A stretch of DNA of 64,000 nt from Yponomeuta sedellus (GCA_934045075.1 OW203730.1:8708192-8772191), one strand, 5' to 3'. Positions 21,603 through 32,327 are shown, counted from the first letter of the stretch. Numbers and translations: made by a program. Notes: generated by a model from the sequence alone, not told the origin.

Positions 21603-22789
21603 GGCAAAACAACGTCTGCGGGGTCAGCTAGTATTTTTCTTCATGACTAAAAGTTTTTATAATAGGTGTAACCCGTGGAAAACTCACTTTAGTCACGTTC
21701 TTAAATTAAATATGCAAATTGCTTGTAAACAGTGACGTCACAAGGCTGCTGACGCCTTAGTGTATCAAGGCTATGGTATCGATATACTGAGCGAACTAAT
21801 AAAGTTGTGAATGTAATGTGGTCTTTTAAGTATTGGTTCTTTTTTTTAATGGTCACAACTATAGTACCTAAGCAGACGAAAGCCGTCTGACTTCCCATAG
21901 CTTAGGGGATCCTAGTTTGGGAGCCAGGATACAATTGGTTACATCTTAACTGGTTACCATATATCTTATTTCCTATTACTGTAATGTAAGAAATGAGAAA
22001 TATTGCCTGATAAACCCCCATCGTTTTATCAACCTTAATAAGTTCCTACATGCTCGCACCCCGGCTACAGGTAATTTATATCTTGACCTTCTTTAATACA
22101 TAATCATCACGTTAAAGCATTAATCAATATTAGACTTTATATATATATATACTATTAAGTATATATTTATATTAGACGTACATATAGGCTACAAATAAAA
22201 AATGAGTCAACATACTTGTTGGAAAACGTATAGAATTCACTTACAGCTTTTTAGAGTCACATGATTTTTTTCCATTTTTGAGACCCGTAAGAGCCCGAGA
22301 CATATATTTTCATATGTGGTAACTAATCTAAGTTTATTTATACTTTATGGCACAAATATAACTCCAACACTTTTTTTCCCTAGCCTCTTTTGTGTCGCTC
22401 TGCTGGGTAACAATCCTCCCTTTCTGCTCTCCATCTCTCCCTGTATACAATGTTGAGGCAAAATCCCCATTAACCGTGCAACTTCGAAACCTAGCGCACT
22501 TGCAAAATCCAAGGCCGATTGCTTGTTCAGGTCCGCAAAAAAAGCCTGCATGCATACTAAGTGGCATGGCTGTACGGTGCATTCATGGCGACTTGACTTA
22601 ATGCTATGGAAGAGCGGAGTCACCTAGTACAGGCATTGCATGCTTAAAAGTTGACTCCAATTACTATGTACCGAAAAATAATGAAGATAAAGAATATAGA
22701 TTTTTGTGTTTTTTTTAACCCAATAACTACTTTCCTCAAGGCGCTTTGCGGCGCCACCAATGGAAAAAAAAACTTCTTTTATATTCTTT
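21603..22789. other. Noncoding DNA with one GC-richer block
   Basis: Starts with the ACTAGCTGACC-type terminus in inverse (21618-21632). The block 22345-22623 has a 92-codon - strand frame of near-normal amino acid composition, but no family is recognised and there are no splice sites I would trust. The rest, including TA-rich sequence near 22140, shows nothing. Confidence 0.35.
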
Positions 22790-23025
22790 TTAATGCACTA
22801 ACCCGTGTTAAGGACAATTATTGATTTAAGATAAATTGTCCGTAATACAGAACTCTGCACGTAATACAGAGTGTATTGTAAAGAGGTTCGAAATTTCACT
22901 GATGCCGGTGAGGCGCCCATCTCAGTTGAAGCTCAGTTGAAAGAGCGCTGGCACGGATAGCCAGAGGTCGCGGGTTCAAATCCCGGTATGGGTGTAATTT
23001 TTAGCCTCTAAATAGGTTTATATCT
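22790..23025 (+). mobile_element. SINE-A copy 4 (rearranged)
   Basis: Begins with the tail in inverse (TTAATGCACTAACCCGTG), then leader, sense tRNA-like block (about 22916-22992) and the right repeat GCCTCTAAATAGG. The tRNA D-arm region carries a small duplication of CTCAGTTGAA. Confidence 0.75.
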
Positions 23026-23154
23026 TCTTTTACAAGGCGTTTTTGGAAAAAGTGAACAACTTAAATGTTTTTGAATTAAAACTTTTGAAAGTACTATAAA
23101 ATTGTAACCCTAGTTCATCCGGTTACAATTAAATAATCATAAATTACATATTTA

Positions 23155-23250
23155 ATGAAGCGAAGGTGGTATGTCAGGATCGTGGCAAGTGGCAGTCCCT
23201 GGTCTCTGCCTACCCCTCTAGGATACAGGTGTGAGGTTATGTATGCATGT
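23155..23250 (+). repeat. LINE-like fragment with TATG-type end
   Basis: GAAGCGAAGGTGGTATGTCA, GGATCGTGGCAAGTGGC, AGTCCCTGGTCTCTGCC, then GGTGTGAGGTTATGTATGC. This is the best-preserved copy of the family in the window. Confidence 0.6.
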
Positions 23251-23269
23251 AAAAATCATAGCTCTTTTT

Positions 23270-23420
23270 AGAACCTTCACCTAGGTCCTAAAATATAGAA
23301 ATATAATGCGTGTTTGGGAATAATGACCGTTTTCAGCGGTAGTCGATTTAACACGCAGGTTGTTGTTCCTAGGTTCTGAACCGTAGGTTCTACAAGTTGT
23401 TGTTGTAAAGATTTATTATT
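23270..23420. repeat. Family G repeat, copy 4
   Basis: TTTAGAACCTTCACCTAGG, ACCGTTTTCAGCGG and CTAGGTTCTGAACCGTAGG phrases in the same order as at 6680. Confidence 0.5.
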
Positions 23421-23532
23421 ATTAAAGTGAGAAGGAATACCACCTTTCAATAATTAAATAAAGCAGTTACTTAAATATTAGGTACGTAGGTATATTATAT
23501 TATTTGCTCTTCCCATATATAATTTTATTATT

Positions 23533-23786
23533 TGTATGTATGTATGTATGTATGTATGTATGTATGTATGTATGTATGTATGTATGTATGTATGTATGTA
23601 TGTATGTATGTATGTATGTATGTATGTATGTATGTATGTATGTATGTATGTATGTATGTATGTATGTATGTATGTATGTATGTATGTATGTATGTATGTA
23701 TGTATGTATGTATGTATGTATGTATGTATGTATGTATGTATGTATGTATGTATGTATGTATGTATGTATGTATGTATGTATGTATA
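23533..23786. repeat. Perfect TATG tetranucleotide microsatellite
   Basis: About 63 uninterrupted TATG units (254 bp). Open frames across it, read as repeated Met-Tyr-Val-Cys, are artefacts. The array abuts the end of the family H repeat that starts at 23787. Confidence 0.98.
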
Positions 23787-23995
23787 GGGAAGAGCGGGTG
23801 ATCGTGCTCTTCCTCTATAAAGGGAAATTTCCCGCCAGGCAGATCATATGCCTGGGGACGGCCCGTCCGACTATTGTTAGTCGGACGTTATATTTATGGT
23901 ATGTCATTGAAACACTTTGATTGCGCGATGCAGGAATATTGGAGTTTGTACTGCGCGCGCAGAGTTGACATGTGCTCGCCACATAATTATTTATT
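23787..23995 (+). mobile_element. Family H repeat, copy 1 (Helitron-like candidate)
   Basis: Begins with GGAAGAGCGGGTGATCG and TGCTCTTCC, which folds as a 7-bp hairpin. It continues with the palindrome GGGAAATTTCCC and a GCCAGGCAGATC ... GCCTGG hairpin. The second copy is inverted at about 39228-39470. Short terminal hairpins without TIRs are typical of Helitron relatives, but no CTRR end or rolling-circle protein is seen, so the class is tentative. Confidence 0.5.
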
Positions 23996-24229
23996 CATGA
24001 AATTATTTATGTATGTGGTTTAAGTCTTTATGTACTATAAATTTGCTACACCCTTACAGGGTCCATGGTACTAGTTAAGTATGAACTGTTCATGGTTTTG
24101 CAATAAATAAATGAAATGAAAGTAAGTTTATATAAATTTCGTTGAATTCCTGATTTCAATATTTCTGTATTGCACCGACTAATCTAATTTATTTCTTGTC
24201 TCCGTCTATGGTTGCCTGGAAGAAATTGC

Positions 24230-24330
24230 TTTTAGTAATAAGGGCCCCATTTGTACTGTATTTTTTATATAATTTCTGTTCCTGTAATTTCTGTGTACAA
24301 TAAAGAATATTCTATCTATCTAAATTCATT
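24230..24330 (+). repeat. LINE 3' UTR remnant
   Basis: TGTACTG and CTGTTCCTGTAATTTC followed by ACAATAAAGAATATTC and a TCTATCTATC tail. Similar AATAAA plus short-repeat tails occur near 20640, 27760, 34425 and (reverse) 63285. Confidence 0.5.
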
Positions 24331-24544
24331 ATTGCACAATAATACAAAGTATTCGTTACAAAGGCGTGCTTAATGCTAAGTAGCATTTTCTTCCAACCAA
24401 CCTTTGGTTTGTGGATTTATAATGTTCACTTCAGAAAAAAAAACGTATTATACAATAACCAGTGGCGCTAGCAAGCACCGCCTTGGGCCTTAAGACTAAA
24501 ATTTCACTAGAACATTCACACTGACTTCACTAATAAATAAAGAG

Positions 24545-24605
24545 TGGTGGTACCGGAGGGTTAGAACGCCGGCTTCTCAATCGGGAGGTCGTGGGTTCGG
24601 CATGT
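24545..24605 (+). mobile_element. tRNA-like SINE head
   Basis: GGTGGTACCGGAGGGTTAGA then ACGCCGGC and GGTCGTGGGTTCGG look like A- and B-box regions. The expected body is cut by the LINE segment that begins about 24606, so only the head remains on this side. Confidence 0.45.
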
Positions 24606-25043
24606 ACTAGTGATTTGTTTTCTAAGTTATATAAGTTACATAAACCTTTGTTCCCGCTATTTAGGCTGGCAAAGGTTAATACATCCTTCATGGGGCATTG
24701 TATACGCTTCTATAATAAAATCCCTGAAGATATATGAAGCTTGCCTGAATCGCGGTTCAAAAATATGTTAAGCACACTTTATGCCAAAAGGGCTACTATA
24801 ACATAGGATTATGTAGATGACAATGAGGTCTGGAATTAAAGCCAGTACAATGTATGAGTTCTATGTTTTATAATAATTATATAAACTAGTAGTTAAGGAC
24901 TTTGAAAAAAAAAACTCCAAACTTAGTCAAGTTTGGAGTTTTTTTGTCCATTTTTTCTCCAATATGAACGAGATTTTGAACTGTACACTTGGTTTCAATT
25001 GTAACGTACATTAAGCTGCAGTTTCTGCGCTATTTTGAATACA
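24606..25043 (+). pseudogene. CR1/Jockey-like LINE ORF2 C-terminus and 3' UTR, split by mariner
   Basis: A frame running LPESRFKNMLSTLYAKRATI, then a stop, then DYVDDNEVW matches the usual last residues of CR1-type LINE ORF2. It encodes no domain beyond this tail. The 3' UTR contains a hairpin (ACTCCAAACTT with AAGTTTGGAGT, about 24912-24944). The mariner insertion interrupts it at a TA after TTTTGAATACA. The LINE resumes at about 27187 with AAACCTTTTCATTTCATTTC. The second copy at 43321-43674 shows the uninterrupted sequence. Confidence 0.75.
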
Positions 25044-25198
25044 TAGGCTGCTACTTATGTATGCGGAATCTGGGATTCCAATAATTTCAAACGCTATGTC
25101 TGACCTCCATGGTCAAATTCGTTCTTTTTATAAATACTGGCCGCTAATACCTATATTTCTCTTACATACGTTAGTGTTTTGTTTTTGTTGGGTTTAAA

Positions 25199-26126
25199 AT
25201 GTCATATCGCTGAAAAAGTGGAACTCACTCGTGAAAATATTCGTGCTATGATTTATTACGATTTTCGACGTGGTTTAACGCAACAACAGTGCGTAGATCA
25301 ATTAACTTCGACTTTTGGTGGTAAAGCTCCATCAAAAACGACTGTGTATCACTGGTTTAGTGAGTTTAATCGCGGGCGCAGTAAGCTCACGGACGAAGTT
25401 AAAGAAGGTCGCCCGAAATCGGTGGTTGTACCACAAAATATTGAAGCTGTGCGACAACTAATAATGCAAGACCGCCATGTTACGTATCGCGAGATAGAGG
25501 CTATTCTGGGCATATGTATGACGATAATTCATAGGATAATACACGAACATTTGTCTGTAAAAAAAAATTGTTCACGTTGGATCCCGCACAACTTAACTCA
25601 GGATCAAAAAGATGCTCGCGTGGAATGGTGCAAGAAAACCTTAAAAAAAATTCAACGGAGGCGACTCAAAATCTCTTTATTATATCTACACAGGTGGCGA
25701 ATCCTGGATCTACGCGTACGATCCCGAAACTGAACAACAATCAACAGTTTGGGTGTTTCAAAATGAGCCGAACCCTACGAAAGTGGCTCTTGCAAAAAGC
25801 ACTGTAAAGCAAATGGTGCGTTTTTGGTATTAATGGCCATTTGGCTACAATACCACTGGAAAATCGCAGAACAGTTAATTCGGAGTGGTACACGACCATT
25901 TGTTTGCCGGAAGTATTTGAAGAAATACGCCAAAACAACCAGCGACGCAGAATCATACTTCACCATGACAATGCCAGCTGTCATACATCTCAGGAAACAA
26001 CTACATTTTTGGATGGTCAAAAAATAGAATTGATGAGTCATCCACCGTACAGCCCTGATTTCGCTCCCAATGATTTCTATTTATTCCCAAATGTAAAGAT
26101 TAAATTACGTGGTCAACGATTTTCAA
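25199..26126 (+). pseudogene. Mariner transposase, first (C-truncated) copy
   Basis: The family start is probably ATG 25199, but a 1-base indel separates it from the long frame (EKVELTRENIRAMIYYDF). An N-terminal helix-turn-helix region (RGLTQQQCVDQL, VYHWFSEFNRG), GRPKSVV linker and YREIEAILGI are readable. A frameshift in the A-run near 25650 and another near 25805-25830 break the catalytic domain. The second aspartate region HHDNASCHTS and third HPPYSPDFAPNDFYLF are both visible, with 34 residues between the aspartates (mariner DD34D signature). The copy ends abruptly after LRGQRFST, where the second copy begins. The protein would cut and paste the element at TA sites; this copy is dead. 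Confidence 0.9.
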
Positions 26127-27131
26127 CGTGGTTTAACGCAACAACAGTGCGTAGATCAATTAACTTCGACTTTTGGTGGTGAAGCTCCATCAAAAACGAC
26201 TGTGTATCACTGGTTTAGTGAGTTTAATCGCGGGCGCAGTAAGCTCACGGACGAAGTTAAAGAAGGTCGCCCGAAATCGGTGGTTGTGCCACAAAATATT
26301 GAAGCTGTGCGAAAACTAATAATGCAAGACCGCCATGTTACGTATCGCGAGATAGAGGCTATTCTGGGCATATGTATGACGAGCATTCATACATAAACAT
26401 TTGTCTGTAAAAAAATTTGTTCGCGTTGGATCCCGCACAACTTAACTCAGGATCAAAAAGATGCTCCCGTCGAATGGTGCAAGAAAACCTTAAAAAATTT
26501 TCAACGGAGGCGACTCAAAATCTTTTTATTATATCTACACAGGTGACAAATCCTGGATCTACGCGTACGATCCGAAACTAAACAAAAATCAACAGTTTGG
26601 GTGTTTCAAAATGAGCGGAACCCTACGAAAGTGGCTCTTGCAAAAAGCACTGTAACGCAAATGGTGGCCTGCGTTTTTGGTATTAATGGCCATGTGGCTA
26701 CAATACCACTAGAGAATCGAAGAACGGTTAATTCGAAGTGGTACACGACCATTTGTTTGCCGGAAGTATTTGAAGAAATACGCCAAAACAACCAGCGACG
26801 CAGAATCATACTTCACCATGGCAATGCCAGCTGTCATACATCTCAGGAGACAACTACATTTTTGGATGGTCAAAAAATAGAATTGATGAGTCATCCACCG
26901 TACAGCCCTGATTTTGCTCCCAATGATTTCTATTTATTCCCAAATGTAAAGAATAAATTACGTGGTCAACGATTTTCGACCCGTGAAGATCCCGTAGATG
27001 CGTTCAAACAGCACGTTTTGCAAATACCTCAATCAGAGTGGAAAGAGTGTTTTACAAATTGGTTTCATCGAATGCAAAAGTGCATCCATCATAGTGGAGA
27101 ATACTTTGAAAAACAAAAAAAGCATATTTAG
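26127..27131 (+). pseudogene. Mariner transposase, second (N-truncated) copy
   Basis: Starts at GLTQQQCVDQL, lacking the first ~30 residues. The frame is open to about 26394, where a rearranged segment and stop (GACGAGCATTCATACATAA) break it. A longer open stretch, 26601-27131, holds HHGNASCHTS and HPPYSPDFAPNDFYLF and runs to the natural C-terminus. The second catalytic aspartate has changed to glycine (HHGN against HHDN in the first copy), so it would be inactive even without the stops. The two copies differ by scattered substitutions, so the duplication is not brand new. It is read as one unit with the preceding copy because there are no TIRs between them. Confidence 0.9.
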
Positions 27132-27219
27132 CCATATACATTTATTTATTTTTTCTATTCCGCATACATAAGTAGCAGCCCTCGTAAAACCTTTTCATTT
27201 CATTTCGTTACCGTTTGTG

Positions 27220-27665
27220 AAGTTATAGTCACAATACCACATTTTTGAGTATAGGCGGTTACATATTTTCATTAGAATGCACTTTTAATTTACTAGGCTT
27301 TTTCGAACCGTAACTTTCAGAAAGTCACTTGAATAGTAGAAACAGGAAGGAACTTAATTGTAAATAGTGTATGGGTATCTAGAATTGCTTTCAATACGAG
27401 TTAGTAAAATTTTTTTTCAAGTAGATCGGCATTGCGGGCCTTTACCAATGACTTTGTTATCTAAGTTATGTACATTTGTGAGGTTATAATTGCAATACCA
27501 CTCGCTAACAGTGAAGGAAAATATTGTAAGGAAACCCTAGTGTTTAGCATAACTTAGATAACAAAGTCGTTGGTAATGACCAATTGAGGTTAGAGATGCA
27601 ATACCACTCGCTAACAGTGAAGGAAAACATCGTGAGGAAACCCTAGTGTCTGAAGTGTTAATATA
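27220..27665 (+). repeat. SINE-D-related repeat with internal inverted and direct copies
   Basis: CCAATGACTTTGTTATCTAAG (about 27446) is inverted at about 27547-27578. The phrase TGCAATACCACTCGCTAACA GTGAAGG occurs twice (about 27490 and 27597). The outer part (GAATGCACTTTTAATTTAC, TTTCAGAAAGTCACTTGA) is found inverted at 29690-29780. Confidence 0.65.
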
Positions 27666-28339
27666 CCTTAACGCTTGCTACGTACAATGACCTAACATTA
27701 AGCCTAATTTCTTACATTCAAAAAACCATGGTTGTTCATTTTTCTGGTTGTGCAATAAAGTTTTCTTTATCTAAGTACGGAAATCTCACGTCTAACTGGT
27801 GTAACTAACTTTCCTTCCTTTAGTTTTATTTTGCTTGAAAAATAACGCCGAAGTTCCTGTTAAACAATTATAGTAATTGTGCAAGCATTCTTAAGTGAGC
27901 GCAGCACGCAAAAAAACACCGACTTGAGAGAAAGCACGCTTTATTTAACTACCCGCCTTTGGTCACTCACACAATTAAGTAAGGTACCCAGGTCTTTGAT
28001 CGAAAGATAATGGTCTGGTCATAAAATTAATAGTCATGAAATATTAAAATAAAACTCATTATTAAAAGCTTACTCAGTTTGCTAACTAAATGTGTGTTAT
28101 AGCAGGAGTAAAATTAATCTTGCGAGCGTGTTGATTACAGTTAATGTAAAAAGATATCCTTTCCAAGGTTCAAAATTAGTTTTGCATTGGCTTATACACA
28201 AATTATTTGTGCTTGAAATACATGCTAGCTTCTGAATTTTATATTTTTATTTTAACATATTTTAAACTCTCGCGACTTGAACACATAATTAGAATATTTC
28301 ATTATTATTAGAATATAATTTTTCGAATATTTATTTTTC

Positions 28340-28400
28340 TCGTGACCACGATGATAACGTCGTCGAAACGTCGAGGTAAAATAGCTATAAATTAAGCCCC
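28340..28400 (+). repeat. Short GTCGAAACGTCG repeat, copy 2
   Basis: GTGACCACGATGATAACG then TCGTCGAAACGTCGAGG, a diverged copy of the 15590-15665 sequence. Confidence 0.5.
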
Positions 28401-28885
28401 GCGATCAAGCCCCGAAAATATTCTAATATTTTTTATTTTAACTGCTGATTTTTTTATGTATACTTTATTTTTATTTTTTATTATTTATTTTAGAATCATT
28501 GGTGATTCTTAAATAAATAATAAACTATAGAAAGTTACAGAAAGTACAGAAAGTTACACTATGACATGTCAGTTAAGCATTATGAGTGTTACAAACAAGA
28601 TTGTAGTGTACTATCTACAAGCAGGTGATTACAACACGCAATACATTTATAGTTAGGGTAGTAGGTAATATGAAACATAACACAATTTTACATATTATAG
28701 TCTGCATAAAAGCGCTGGTTTAAATATGTATAACGACTTAAAACGTCGCACTGCAAGGGACAGACCTTCTCTCAGAGAGAGACTATGGGCTCAAATTAAA
28801 AATCTTTAACCAGGCTGCAGAAAATATTGATGTACTTATATGCTCTTTGGGTGAATGCACAGAAGAAATTAAAAAAACTGTGTTT

Positions 28886-29252
28886 ATACTATTTTTATTT
28901 TTAATGCACTAATCCGTGCTAAGGATAAAAATAGGTTTTTATATTTGTCCTTAGCACGGGTTAGTGCATTAAAAATAAAAATAGTATAATCATGTGGGTA
29001 CAGTGATATCGTTCCGATGTAAAACCTAACTGCTAAGTAGGTAGTCGGGGCTGTAAGTGATGCAATTTGCTTAAGCCAGATGTCGCTGCCTGTACGTAAT
29101 ACAGAGAATAGTGTAAAGAGGTTCGAAATTTCACTGATGCCGGTGAGTCGCCCATTGGCTGAATTGGTAAAGCGCTGGCACGGATAGCCAGAGGTTGCGG
29201 GTTCGAATCCCGGCATGGGTGAAATTTTTAGCCTCTAAAATAGGTTTTTAAA
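28886..29252 (+). mobile_element. SINE-A copy 5 with snap-back tail
   Basis: Starts with an inverted pair of tails, then leader (ATCATGTGGGTACAGTGATA), sense tRNA-like block (about 29150-29220) and the right repeat. The tRNA A-box is mutated (GGCTGAATTGGTAAAGC). Confidence 0.8.
28889..28987. repeat. Large palindrome formed by two inverted SINE-A tails
   Basis: ACTATTTTTATTTTTAATGC with ACTAATCCGTGCTAAGGA is mirrored by TCCTTAGCACGGGTTAGTGC with ATTAAAAATAAAAATAGT. Arms are about 38 bp with one mismatch, around a ~22-nt spacer. Confidence 0.85.
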
Positions 29253-29439
29253 ATTTGTGTTGTTAGTTTGTTAAAATTAAACATTTACTTAGGCTAGTGT
29301 TGTTAATTGTGTGAAATGTATAGTTTATTACAGTCTAAACATTTAATTGTTCAACGAATTAGTTAAGAATGTAAGGTTGGGCAATTTAATAAATAAATAA
29401 AATAATATAAAATAAAAAAAAATTTACACGCGTGCGCAA

Positions 29440-29805
29440 CGCGGATTAGCAATTTCAAGCGCGGAGGTATTTAAACACCTCAGACACATTTTTCCTCAAG
29501 ATGTTTTCCCTTTACAGTAAGCGATTGGTATTGCAACTGTAACCTCACAAATGTACATAACTTAAAAAACAAAGTCATTGGTGCATACCCGCAATGCCAC
29601 TTGAAAAAAATCTACTTGAAAAAAAAATGTTACTGACGTATTGCGAGCACTTCTATATACCTATACTATTTACAAATAAGTTCCGCTCCTGTTTTCACTA
29701 TTTTCAAGTGACTTTCTGAAAGTCACGGTTCGAAAAAGCCTAACAAATTGAAAATGCCTTCTAATGAAAAAGTGTAACCGCGTATACTCAGTCGCGCGCG
29801 AGGGC
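29440..29805 (-). repeat. SINE-D-related repeat, inverted relative to 27220-27665
   Basis: ATTTCAAGCGCGGAGG, CACAAATGTACATAACTTAA, then TTTCAAGTGACTTTCTGAAA and TCGAAAAAGCC match 27220-27665 in reverse. The two copies are about 2.2 kb apart. Confidence 0.65.
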
Positions 29806-29885
29806 TACGGACGCGCGGTCGCCTACGAGCTACGGCGTAGGCCCGCTACGCCGCTACGAGCGTAGCTCACTTCGAAAACTTCGGA
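29806..29885. repeat. GC-rich island of CTACG motifs
   Basis: About 75 bp of very GC-rich sequence with repeated CTACG/CGTAG in both orientations (GGTCGCCTACGAGC, TACGGCGTAGGCCC, GCTACGAGCGTAGC) in strongly AT-rich surroundings. It folds on itself. It may be a decayed MITE end. Confidence 0.55.
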
Positions 29886-30844
29886 GAATCGAAACTGTAC
29901 TAGTGTAAAATTATTTTTTTGTTATTTATTCTTGTATCTTATAGTATTTGTAATAAGTGTGATTGTTCTGTGTTTTATTACATTAACGGTGACATTAGGG
30001 ACAGTGTTCAGTGTGCAAGCGGTAACCTACTTATGCTCCGTCATAGAGCGAAGGTGAGTAATGACGGGCTCTATACAAAATGTGTCGAGTAGGCCATTTA
30101 CAACCCTTTCAGTTGTTTAATTGGGGTAATTTTTAAGTGATGAATTTTTACGTAGTGATTTTTGTTTTCAGCAGTAGAACGTGTACTTTTCTTGTTTTAA
30201 AACTTAATACTGTGTATATAGTAGTAGGCCAACAGATTAAAAAAATTAGTTTACATTCAGTACTATCCATTGCATTCTATTAAACGAATATATTAAGACT
30301 ACAATTCTGTAGCATTTACGATGGTCCACTAAGGAAGTGATAAGTTTTAATGGTCTTTATAGTTACAATTTAGAGATTAGGAGCGTGTCGTAAAAACACT
30401 ATTCCGCTAAAACAATCCTCAGAGGCAATTTAAGTATCTGAAAAGAAATTTAAGGTGTTGTGTCTTTATACAGAAGGCCATTAATTTTTTAAACTCGATT
30501 TTAGTGAAATATTACCTTTTTCCGTTTATTAAAAGCCACTATGAGGGCTTGATTCGTATAAATGACCTCAGTCTGAGCGTATTTCCATGTTTGTGATGTG
30601 ATAGCCTGGTTACCAGATCGTAAGTTATCCTATTTTGGGATATTCAACAAGATAACAAGTGATATTCTATAAGTGAGAGGCAAATGGTTGTGCAATCCCT
30701 TTGTTTGTTTAAAAGTGTGATACATTCGCACAGTTTAATCTCTCAGTATTTAAAGTCAAGCAAAACTCAACGACAGCAATATTATGTAGTTTAGTTATTG
30801 TTTATTTAGTGGAGATACTGCAGAATCTATTTAGTAGGTATACT
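29886..30844. other. Noncoding DNA, nothing firm
   Basis: A weak SINE-B-like phrase (GTGATAGCCTGGTTACCAG, TTATCCTATTTTGGGAT) lies at about 30590-30650. No gene is seen. Confidence 0.4.
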
Positions 30845-31125
30845 TTTTTTTAGCCTATATAAGGCCCACTGCAGCCCGTAAGCTTTCTCTCAGAGAGAGA
30901 GAAAGAGATAGTATGGGCTTAATAACCACGCGTGCTTAACAATTTCAAGCTCTGATGCATGGAAACTCAGGTTTCCTCACGTTATTTTCCTTCACCGTTA
31001 GCCAGTGGTTTAAGTATGCTACTACAACTTTGCAAATGTACATGACTTAAGAAACAAAGTGGTACATGACGAGATTCAATCCCACGACCTACCTTAAGGC
31101 GTTCTGCCACTCGGCTGTAAAAGTA
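30845..31125 (-). mobile_element. SINE-D (tRNA-derived), best copy
   Basis: On the - strand the head reads CAGCCGAGTGGCAGAACGCC with the B-box region GTGGGATTGAATCTCG. It is followed by the body (ACTGGCTAACGGTGAAGGAA, CGTGGTTATTAAGCCCATAC) and a CTCTCTCTGAGAGA stretch near the end. Related pieces are at 13300, 27470, 29440, 39985 and 63935. Confidence 0.65.
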
Positions 31126-31811
31126 CACTTTAAATAAATAATAGTTTAAGATATGAACATAAACTCACGCCTGTACCCGGAAGGGTAGGCATAGGCCAAG
31201 GAAAAAGATGCATTAGTATTTTATAGTTAAAAATACACGATTTGGTCGGTCATGCACTAATTCGAAAATAATTTCGGGATATAATGTAACCAAGAAAATA
31301 TTAACTAAGTCCATCATGGTAATTTATACAAGAATATCGCCGAGTATAGATGAAAAAGTAATCGAGGTACTCAATTTACTCAGTACCTATCGCGGGATAC
31401 TGACTCTAATGACTTTATACCTGACTGTTATTACACTGAAACTAAAGGAAAGTAAAGAGGTCTATAAAAATTTACCCGAATTTTATAGTTTTAACGTCTG
31501 AGTGACAGTCGGTTGAAAGGTTGTAATTGCTTTTTCTATTATTTGAAATGCTAGAAGGCCTTTAACTTTCTTTTCATGAGACCTATGACTTTTGCAACCC
31601 TTTTATTTTCTAAACAAACATCTATCCTGGCTAAGAATTAACGATGTGTTCAGTGACCTTTACTTAATACTCTCGGGTAGGTACATGTAGGAATGACTTT
31701 TTTTGTGATTATAACCTGGTAAAACCTACATTTACCACAAAAAGATCGTTATACGAGTACATTTATATTTTATGTCGCTGTCATGTTTACCTTGTTCTTA
31801 ATGTAGCCTAA
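31126..31811. other. Noncoding DNA, nothing recognised
   Basis: A short ACTCACGCCTGTACCCGGAA phrase near 31166 resembles the reverse of the 23155 LINE-like repeat. Otherwise no signal. Confidence 0.4.
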
Positions 31812-32183
31812 AACGAGCCATTGCAGAGCAAGGGGGTCACGGGTCTTTTCCTGCATCGCAGGAAAACCTTCGTTCGATAGGACATACGGGGGCCAAGTCC
31901 GGGTTAGTGGAGGAGTGTAAGACAGTGGCGGGCCTTACAGTCAGAAGTTATCAAACCGCCCATAAGGGCTCTGACATTGCTTAACGGCTATCATTACGTG
32001 TCAGCCGGCACCAACGGCTTAACGTGCCTAGCAAAGCACAGAAGCGCTATCATTTGCGGTAATCACGGGATAGTTACCCATCCAGCTACTGACCGCGCTT
32101 GTTGTTGCTTAACCCAAGTGATTGGTTCCAGTCACTCGGTTCCAATAGGCCACGAGTGCTTGGGTTTATTTACTTTAATGTAA
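31812..32183 (-). repeat. Repeat E, copy 3 (long form)
   Basis: Carries the short block in reverse (GGCCAAGTCCGGGTTAG) and continues through GGCGGGCCTTACAGTCAG, AAGCCG-type and CACCAACGGCTTAACG phrases to CAGTCACTCGGTTCC and an AATGTAATAAAG end. About 370 bp. Confidence 0.75.
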
Positions 32184-32327
32184 TAAAGACATCGGATAAA
32201 CGGTTACGTTTAGTAACTTAGTTCCCGTTGGCGCCATTGGAGTTCGGAAATGGTAATTGGCATAAAATGCCTTTAGAAAATCGAGATGTCACCCAGATAT
32301 TTAAATATATTTTTGATAATTAATAAA

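Larger units (their letters stand above)
25046..27184 (+). mobile_element. Mariner (DD34D) with internal tandem duplication
   Basis: The left end GGCTGCTACTTATGTATGCG is mirrored at the right, which has four extra terminal bases (CGAG read inwards), and TA lies outside both ends. Total length is about 2.14 kb, against about 1.3 kb usual for mariner. Most of the transposase gene is present twice in direct order, with the junction at about 26127 at the short shared phrase GATTTTC. Both copies are frameshifted, so the element cannot make transposase. Confidence 0.9.

Noticed and set aside
22345..22623. 92-codon - strand frame as a host exon
   Set aside because: Composition is plausible but I recognise no family, and another frame on the same strand is also open. 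Left as unassigned; a TBLASTN search would decide.
23504..23920. 138-codon frame of repeated Met-Tyr-Val-Cys
   Set aside because: It is the translation of a pure TATG microsatellite; all forward frames are open for the same reason.
27440..27660. CRISPR-like direct repeats
   Set aside because: Only two diverged direct copies within a eukaryotic interspersed repeat; no array or cas genes.
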